Shown here: positions 58,803 to 64,000 of the stretch, piece by piece
Layout of the letters: each line of letters begins with the position of its first letter
Position numbering within the stretch: the first letter of the stretch is position 1
IMG/VR virus record: IMGVR_UViG_3300030104_002421
Location: 1 to 64,000 of that record
Length of the DNA: 64,000 bases
From: a virus
Reading direction: 5' to 3' (one strand)
Notes under the pieces: model-generated
The model's database searches: none
What the model was told of the DNA's origin: nothing
The model's input: the letters and a program-made list of their open reading frames with translations, nothing else
Program-made: the position numbers and the translations under genes

Positions 58803-60059
58803 ATGGAAAAGAAAATTGACCCGCTATTAGAAGAGCAATGGGAGGTATTTCAAAAAGAAAACCCAAGTGCGACATTTCGACACATAGATGAGACAAAACT
58901 AAAAGATAACTTAACAAAAGAATTATCTTATGCTGCCAATATGTCAGTAGAAGAATATACACTATATCAAAAATGGTGTGAAGTTAAAAACAAATATCCT
59001 GCTCAAGTAGTAAACACATTGTTTGGCGAAGAAAGTCAATTAGTAGATTTATCAAAAGACAAATTATTAGTACATGTTAAAAACAATATATGGGCACCTA
59101 AAGACCCTATGGATTTTGAGAAGTTAGAACCAGAACTAATCTATACAAAAGATGACCCTAGTTACCCACAATTGTGGAATGCAATAAGAACATTTGCCTC
59201 TACAATGAAGAACAATAACAATATAGGTCGTAATTTAAACTTTATAGTAAGAGACAAACCAACAAAGAAATATCTAGGTGTCATTTGTATATCAAGTGAT
59301 TTTTTAGATTTAACACCTAGAGATAATTACATAGGTTGGGATAGAGAAAGAAAAACTAAAAAGATGATTAATCATACTGCTATTGGTAGTACGATTGTTC
59401 CATTACAACCACTAGGTTTTAATTATACTGGTGGTAAGTTACTGGCATTATTATGTCTATCTGATAAAGTACAAGAAACATGGAAAAAAGAATATGGTGA
59501 TACAATGGTTGGTGTTACAACAACAAGTCTCTATGGTAGTTTTAGTCAGTATCAAAATCTAAAATACTGGAAGAAAAGAGGTCATAGTGCAGGTAGTGTA
59601 TCATATGAAGCAACGAAACCTACAATACAAATGTTAAGAGATTGGTTAAAAGAAAATCATACTAGAAAATTCTTTGAATGGTATAGTGCTACAAAACCTA
59701 CAGGACAACCTTATAAGAGAGACCATAGAAATAGAAGTCATACATTTGCTTATGGTAAACTAGGTATACCTAAAGAAATTACAAAGTCAGCACATAGTAG
59801 AGGTATCTATTTCAGTACACTATACGACAATACATGTGAGTTTTTAAGAGAAGAAATAGAAGAAGATAAACTAAAGAAATCATTTGATAGTAGTATTGAA
59901 GGACTTGTAAATGTATGGAAGAACAAGTATGCTAGTAAGCGTATAAAATCGCTGATTAACCAATCTAGGACAAACATGGAATCACTTTATTATGATGACT
60001 TGATACATCTATCATGGGAAGAAACAAAAAATAAGTATCTAAAACAAGTAGGAAGATGA
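58803..60059 (+). CDS. DruA/DUF4338-like protein
   Basis: The protein has 418 residues. The middle matches the DUF4338 family, of which DruA of the Druantia defence system is a member: Y-L-G-V-I-C-I-S-S-D-F-L-D, then R-D-N-Y-I-G-W-D-R-E-R-K-T-K-K-M-I-N-H, then P-L-G-F-N-Y-T-G-G-K-L-L-A-L. Here it stands alone, without DruB-E or a helicase partner of that system, and homologues appear in marine T4-like phages. The role in the phage is not known. It has its own short gap from the preceding gene and a following promoter region. Confidence 0.68.
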   Translation: MEKKIDPLLEEQWEVFQKENPSATFRHIDETKLKDNLTKELSYAANMSVEEYTLYQKWCEVKNKYPAQVVNTLFGEESQLVDLSKDKLLVHVKNNIWAPKDPMDFEKLEPELIYTKDDPSYPQLWNAIRTFASTMKNNNNIGRNLNFIVRDKPTKKYLGVICISSDFLDLTPRDNYIGWDRERKTKKMINHTAIGSTIVPLQPLGFNYTGGKLLALLCLSDKVQETWKKEYGDTMVGVTTTSLYGSFSQYQNLKYWKKRGHSAGSVSYEATKPTIQMLRDWLKENHTRKFFEWYSATKPTGQPYKRDHRNRSHTFAYGKLGIPKEITKSAHSRGIYFSTLYDNTCEFLREEIEEDKLKKSFDSSIEGLVNVWKNKYASKRIKSLINQSRTNMESLYYDDLIHLSWEETKNKYLKQVGR

Positions 60060-60083
60060 GAACATATAGAGAACACCAAGAGT

Positions 60084-60141
60084 GTTGCAAAAATACAACA
60101 CTAATAAAATGCTAAACCATTGAAATATAACGATTTTAATT
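60084..60141 (+). promoter_or_regulatory. Conserved upstream element: 18-bp dyad plus 32-bp box
   Basis: The dyad GTTGCAAAAATACAACAC (60084-60101), extended on the left by AGT to pair with ACT, is followed after 8 bp by TGCTAAACCATTGAAA-N8-TTTTAATT (60110-60141), then 12 bp to the -35. Dyad and box recur before the minus-strand operon at 2809 and the box recurs at 62571. Confidence 0.78.
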
Positions 60142-60153
60142 TATATTATTTTG

Positions 60154-60182
60154 TTGACAAATGAACCAAAATGGTATAGGAT
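60154..60182 (+). promoter_or_regulatory. Early-type promoter (TTGACA-17-TAGGAT)
   Basis: A perfect -35 TTGACA (60154-60159), a 17-bp spacer and TAGGAT (60177-60182). It drives the HExxH-VWA gene at 60206. Confidence 0.82.
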
Positions 60183-60205
60183 ATAAGAATAATTAACGAG
60201 GTATT

Positions 60206-62536
60206 ATGAAACAAATTAGTAAAGAGCAAAAATCAAATTTAGCAAGATTACTTGCAACAGAAAATCTTAACATTGAACACAGAAAAGTTAAGACTGCTTA
60301 TTTTATTCCTAAAACTAGAACATTATGTCTTCCAATATGGGAGAATATGTCTAACGATTTATATGACCTTTTATGCGGACACGAAGTTGGTCATGCATTA
60401 TACACTCCACAAGATGAAAATGTTTTAAAAGAAAAAATGAAAGATATTCCTCATTCATATTTTAATGTTATTGAAGACATTAGAATTGATATGAATATGA
60501 AGAAGAAATATCCTGGTTTAAGAAAATCTTATTTTAATGGTTACAAAGAATTAGTTGAAAGAAAATTTTTTGGTAATATAAAAGAAGACGCCAACAAAAT
60601 GAGATTTATTGATAGACTTAATATCTATACTAAATCTGGTAATTTAGAAAATCTTATTGAGTTTAATGATATAGAAAAAGATTTTTTTGAACAATCACAA
60701 AAACTAGTTACCTTTGATGATGTTATAGACCTTGCTAAAAAAATATTTGCTTATAGTAAAGAAGAAAATTATGATCCAGAACAAGACCCTTTAGGTTTAC
60801 AAAATCAAAACGGTCAATTAGAAGAAGGTGAAGACCCAGAAGCAGAACAAACTGAATCCTCAGATAGAGAAGGTGACGAAGAAGGTGACCAACAAACAGA
60901 AGGTGGTAATGGTGAAGAAGAAAACAAACAAGATAATGATGAAGGCGATACTGCCTCATCTAACAATGATAAACCTGAAAGCAACGAAGAAACAAAAGAA
61001 ACAAAAGAAGCAAGTACAGGTAACGAAGCAGGACACAACCCAGAATTAAATGCTGGTGTTACTAAAAATACAAACGAAGCAAAAACTGATGTAGCATTTG
61101 AAGAAAATAAAGGTGCTCTTTCAAAAACTGATGAAAAAACTAGAGACAATTTTTATGTTACTTTACCAGATACAAAGTCTGGTGTTGTAATTGATTATAA
61201 AGTTGTAACTGCTAAGTTTAGAGAATATCTTAATAAAAATTATACTAAAGATAGTTATACTTATAAATTAGAAGACATTACAAAAAGAAATCAAAGATTT
61301 GCTGAGTTTAAAAGAAAACAAATGAAAACTGTACATTATATGGCAAAAGAATTTGAAATGAAAAAAGCGGCAGATAACTATAACAAAACACAAACAGCGT
61401 TATCTGGTTCTTTAAATATGAACAAATTACATTCTTACAAATATAATGATGATATCTTTAAAAAATTACAAATAGAACCAGGTGCTAAAAATCATGGCAT
61501 GATGATGTTTATTGATTGGTCTGGTAGTATGGGTGATAATTTAGAAGATACTATTAATCAAACATTGAATTTAGTTATGTTTTGTAAAGCAGTTCAAATC
61601 CCTTTTGAAGTTTATGCTTTTTCAGATATTAATTCAGTATATTTTCAACCTAATAAAGAAACAGACGATTACTGGAGAAGTGATAGAAAATCAATTGATG
61701 TTGCTCCTTTTAATCACAAACCTGGTCATTTATTTGTAGAAAATGTTACCTTGATAAACTTTTTATCTAGTAGAATGAAACCAAGAGAATATAACGAAGG
61801 TATGCAAAACCTTTTTGGTATTGGTGAGAGTTATCAAAAATACTCATTGAGTTATAGAAATAGATACCGTTTTGAACCGGATGAAAATCAAATTAATCCA
61901 GTACAATCTCCACAATGTATGAGACTTGGTGGTACGCCACTTGATCCTTGTATCATTGCTGCTACGACTATTGTTAAAGACTTTATTTCTAAAAACAGAA
62001 TACAGAAAATGAATACAATCTTTTTAACTGATGGTTGTGGTCATACATTAACTGGTGTAGTTATGGATGACAATACAGTATCTAGTGATCCATCTTATAA
62101 ATCAAATCTAGTAATTAAAGATAATGAAACAAAAACAAATATTAAATATGATGGTTATGGATTTAATCAATCACATAAACCTATGTTAGATTTATTTAAG
62201 AAAAAAACTGGTAGTAAAGTAATTGGTTTTTATATTTCTGCTAGAAACAATGTATCTTATTATGATATTAATACTTTTCTACCTGTAACAGCAGGGCACG
62301 AAGGTGTTGAAAAGGTAAGAAAACAAATAAGAAAAGACAAAGTTGGTATCATTACTGACAATGGTTATGATGAATTGTTTATCTTACCTAAAAAGAATTT
62401 GAAAATCGTTGATGAAGAAGCGAATATAGAACCTTCTATGACACCAGCGAAAATGAAGCAACAGTTTCTTAAAACTCTAAAAACAAAGAAAACTAGTAGG
62501 GTTTTATTGAATAAATTTGTAGAAAGAGTAGCATAA
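60206..62536 (+). CDS. HExxH metalloprotease-like and VWA-domain protein (CobT-like)
   Basis: The protein has 776 residues. Residues 58-63 read G-H-E-V-G-H, an HExxH zinc motif, with V-I-E-D-I-R-I-D (88-95) as possible third ligand, resembling a gluzincin-type metallopeptidase. A long acidic, low-complexity linker spans about 190-280. From about residue 430 there is a VWA domain with the MIDAS sequence D-W-S-G-S-M-G (437-443). Such proteins are commonly annotated as CobT because VWA plus acidic linker resembles the cobaltochelatase subunit, but CobT proteins as I know them do not carry HExxH. It is paired with the AAA+ ATPase encoded 136 bp downstream under a near-identical promoter. This is an AAA+/VWA pair, as in MoxR-VWA, NorQ-NorD and RavA-ViaA systems. 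Confidence 0.82.
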   Translation: MKQISKEQKSNLARLLATENLNIEHRKVKTAYFIPKTRTLCLPIWENMSNDLYDLLCGHEVGHALYTPQDENVLKEKMKDIPHSYFNVIEDIRIDMNMKKKYPGLRKSYFNGYKELVERKFFGNIKEDANKMRFIDRLNIYTKSGNLENLIEFNDIEKDFFEQSQKLVTFDDVIDLAKKIFAYSKEENYDPEQDPLGLQNQNGQLEEGEDPEAEQTESSDREGDEEGDQQTEGGNGEEENKQDNDEGDTASSNNDKPESNEETKETKEASTGNEAGHNPELNAGVTKNTNEAKTDVAFEENKGALSKTDEKTRDNFYVTLPDTKSGVVIDYKVVTAKFREYLNKNYTKDSYTYKLEDITKRNQRFAEFKRKQMKTVHYMAKEFEMKKAADNYNKTQTALSGSLNMNKLHSYKYNDDIFKKLQIEPGAKNHGMMMFIDWSGSMGDNLEDTINQTLNLVMFCKAVQIPFEVYAFSDINSVYFQPNKETDDYWRSDRKSIDVAPFNHKPGHLFVENVTLINFLSSRMKPREYNEGMQNLFGIGESYQKYSLSYRNRYRFEPDENQINPVQSPQCMRLGGTPLDPCIIAATTIVKDFISKNRIQKMNTIFLTDGCGHTLTGVVMDDNTVSSDPSYKSNLVIKDNETKTNIKYDGYGFNQSHKPMLDLFKKKTGSKVIGFYISARNNVSYYDINTFLPVTAGHEGVEKVRKQIRKDKVGIITDNGYDELFILPKKNLKIVDEEANIEPSMTPAKMKQQFLKTLKTKKTSRVLLNKFVERVA

Positions 62537-62570
62537 TGAACAGCTGCGACAAATTGTCAAGTAAAATAAT

Positions 62571-62643
62571 TGCTAAACCATTGAAATATAAAGGTTTTAA
62601 TTGTACGAATATGCTTGACTTTTCTGCAAAACTATGATAGGAT
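62571..62643 (+). promoter_or_regulatory. Promoter with conserved upstream box (TTGACT-17-TAGGAT)
   Basis: The box TGCTAAACCATTGAAA-N8-TTTTAATT lies at 62571-62602, then 12 bp, then the -35 TTGACT (62615-62620), spacer 17 bp and TAGGAT (62638-62643). Box, gap and spacer lengths are identical to the 60110-60182 promoter. The dyad of the other two sites is replaced by a different one, GACAA-A-TTGTC, at 62548-62558. Confidence 0.82.
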
Positions 62644-62672
62644 ATAGAGATAATTAAAAAAAGGACTACATT

Positions 62673-63866
62673 ATGAAACTAAATGATAAACAAAAAACAT
62701 TTGTTGAGACTGCTTTCAAGGAGTTTGGTACAGATACCATTACTAGAAAACAAGTCCAAGAAATTGAGACTAAATTTAACTTAACTGGTAACAGTTGGTT
62801 AGTAAATTCAGGAGACTACAAAGTGGGTCGTGGCGTATATAAATTACCTGTTAACGGTATGGTTAACCCCTCTAAAAATGTTAAACAGAATTTAAAACCT
62901 AAACCAGTTATTGAACAACCACAAGAAAAGGTTACTCTACAATCTACTGAAAGTACCGCTGATAACTTGGTACCTTCTAAAGAGGCGACCTTTGTATCTT
63001 TTGGTAACTACAAAGATATTAAGAATATTGTTAAATCAAAAATCTTTTATCCTACTTTTATTACTGGTTTATCTGGTAACGGTAAAACTTTAAATATAAT
63101 ACAAAGTTGTGCTGAGTTAAAAAGAGAATTAATTAGAGTTAATATAACAGTTGAAACAGACGAAGACGATTTACTTGGTGGTTTCAGACTTGTAAATGGT
63201 GCAACAGTATGGCATGATGGTCCTGTTGTTGACGCTATGAAAAGAGGCGCTGTTCTATTATTAGACGAAATTGATTTAGCGTCTAATAAGATTATGTGTT
63301 TACAACCAATACTTGAAGGCAACGGTGTCTTCCTTAAAAAGATTGGTAAATTTATAGAACCACAACCTGGTTTTAATATCATTGCTACTGCCAATACTAA
63401 AGGTAAAGGTAGTGATGACGGAAGATTTATTGGTACTAATATACTCAATGAAGCATTCCTTGAAAGATTTCCTGTTACTTTTGAGCAACAGTATCCTCCA
63501 ATTAAAGTAGAGCAAAAAATACTTGAAAATGTTATGGATGCTTATAACTTAAAAGATAGTAAATTTACAGAAAACCTAGTTAAATGGGCAGATGTAATTA
63601 GAAAAACTTTTTATGATGGCGGTGTTGATGAAATAATCGCTACTAGAAGACTAGTACATATCATTAATGCTTATGCAATCTTTAAGAACAAATTAAAATC
63701 TGTTCAAGTATGTGTAAACAGATTTGATGATGATACTAAAAACAGTTTCCTAGATTTGTATTCTAAAGTGGACTCAGGAGTTGACCTAGAAGACTTATCA
63801 GGAAATATCAATGATGATGAGATAATAATGGAGAAGGAAGTTGATCCAATCAACCAACCAATCTAG
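62673..63866 (+). CDS. cobS: MoxR/CobS-type AAA+ ATPase
   Basis: The protein has 397 residues. Walker A is G-L-S-G-N-G-K-T (132-139), Walker B V-L-L-L-D-E-I-D (194-201), then sensor-1 region I-A-T-A-N-T-K-G-K-G and a typical arginine-finger region N-E-A-F-L-E-R-F. The N-terminal about 100 residues (including T-G-N-S-W-L-V-N-S-G-D-Y-K-V-G-R-G-V-Y-K-L-P) form a separate domain. It belongs to the MoxR/CobS group, ATPases that remodel a VWA partner, which here would be the preceding gene. Marine phage homologues are annotated cobS; a real cobalamin role is not shown by this sequence. Confidence 0.88.
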   Translation: MKLNDKQKTFVETAFKEFGTDTITRKQVQEIETKFNLTGNSWLVNSGDYKVGRGVYKLPVNGMVNPSKNVKQNLKPKPVIEQPQEKVTLQSTESTADNLVPSKEATFVSFGNYKDIKNIVKSKIFYPTFITGLSGNGKTLNIIQSCAELKRELIRVNITVETDEDDLLGGFRLVNGATVWHDGPVVDAMKRGAVLLLDEIDLASNKIMCLQPILEGNGVFLKKIGKFIEPQPGFNIIATANTKGKGSDDGRFIGTNILNEAFLERFPVTFEQQYPPIKVEQKILENVMDAYNLKDSKFTENLVKWADVIRKTFYDGGVDEIIATRRLVHIINAYAIFKNKLKSVQVCVNRFDDDTKNSFLDLYSKVDSGVDLEDLSGNINDDEIIMEKEVDPINQPI

Positions 63867-63867
63867 T

Positions 63868-64000
63868 ATGAAATTCATTCATAATGTAGACCTCGTAGGT
63901 GGCGGATTTCATAAACCCGCCACCGTTTGTTCTACTTTGAGCGGGTTAAGTATAAAAGTAATACGCTTTGCTACCAGTAAAGAGAACTTTGGGCAGTACA
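63868..64000 (+). CDS. Start of an unrecognised gene (cut by window end)
   Basis: ATG 63868 lies one base after the stop of the ATPase gene, and 44 codons remain open to the edge. It starts M-K-F-I-H-N-V-D-L-V-G-G-G-F-H-K-P-A. A strong hairpin (63898-63924) lies inside it, so an alternative reading is a non-coding end of the operon. Codons look acceptable. No family is recognised. Confidence 0.5.
   Translation, partial: MKFIHNVDLVGGGFHKPATVCSTLSGLSIKVIRFATSKENFGQY
63898..63924 (+). other. GC-rich hairpin without T-run
   Basis: GGTGGCGG (63898-63905) pairs with CCGCCACC (63917-63924) around an 11-base loop. It is followed by GTTTGTTCTACTTT, not a clear T-run. It may be an attenuator or an mRNA structure, or may reflect Gly-rich coding at the start of the next gene. 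Confidence 0.6.

Noticed and set aside
60735-61149. Minus- and plus-strand frames in the acidic linker of the VWA protein
   Set aside because: They come from the low-complexity GAA/GAT/CAA coding of the linker, not from genes.
1-64000. tRNA genes, CRISPR arrays, integrase, insertion sequences
   Set aside because: No cloverleaf with a TTCGA-type arm, no regularly spaced repeats, no integrase or transposase reading frame was recognised. The repeats present are coding fibre units.

Overview
The window is part of the genome of a T4-like tailed phage (myovirus) from a marine setting. It is AT-rich, densely packed and carries a near-complete T4-type structural and packaging module: gp25, gp6, gp7-like, gp8-like, fibres, gp13, gp14, gp15, gp16, gp17, gp18, gp19, gp20, prohead core proteins, gp21, gp22 and gp23. 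A T4-type recombination and late-transcription set follows: UvsY, UvsW, gp55, gp47 and gp46. The accessory genes (tryptophan halogenase, many 2OG-Fe(II) oxygenases, MazG, a CobT/CobS-like pair) resemble those of cyanophages and SAR11 phages. No photosynthesis gene is present here, so a heterotrophic marine host such as SAR11 is a reasonable inference, not proven.

Layout. 1-1880 (+): a ParB-like protein, a phage-encoded outer-membrane porin and two tiny membrane proteins, closed by a bidirectional terminator. 1917-2809 (-): four small probable early genes read from a promoter near 2850. 3048-3692 (+): three tiny overlapping genes (Lys-rich, Cys-rich, Arg-rich) and a PAAR spike tip. 3710-17462: baseplate wedge genes. 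17464-29350: a bank of repeat-built tail-fibre proteins, two of them ending in S74 chaperone domains, plus a glycine-rich adhesin. 29354-32771 (-): six consecutive overlapping 2OG-Fe(II) oxygenase-like genes, opposite to everything around them. 32801-46731 (+): neck, terminase (with another oxygenase between gp16 and gp17), sheath, tube, portal, core, protease, scaffold and major capsid protein. 46808-60059 (+): a tube-fold structural protein, then recombination, helicase and late sigma genes mixed with the halogenase, three more oxygenases, MazG, a glycosyltransferase and a DruA/DUF4338-like protein. 60206-63866 (+): a large protein with an HExxH motif and a VWA domain, next to a MoxR/CobS-type AAA+ ATPase. 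A further gene begins at 63868.

Regulation. Late genes carry T4-type TATAAATA boxes, matching the gp55 gene in the window. At five late genes the box lies only 5-7 bp before the start codon, which predicts leaderless or nearly leaderless late mRNAs. Three promoters of a different type (at about 2850 on the minus strand, 60170 and 62630) share a -35, a 17-bp spacer and a TAGGAT/TAGGAA -10. They also share an upstream element of 32 bp, TGCTAAACCATTGAAA-N8-TTTTAATT. Two of them further share an 18-bp dyad, and the spacings differ by exactly 10 bp, one helical turn. This looks like an undescribed phage regulon linking the small early genes with the HExxH-VWA/AAA pair.

The most unusual content is the set of ten oxygenase-like proteins in 64 kb, the shared promoter element, the metalloprotease-like motif in the CobT-like protein, the run of tiny coupled genes with a metallothionein-like product, and the phage porin.
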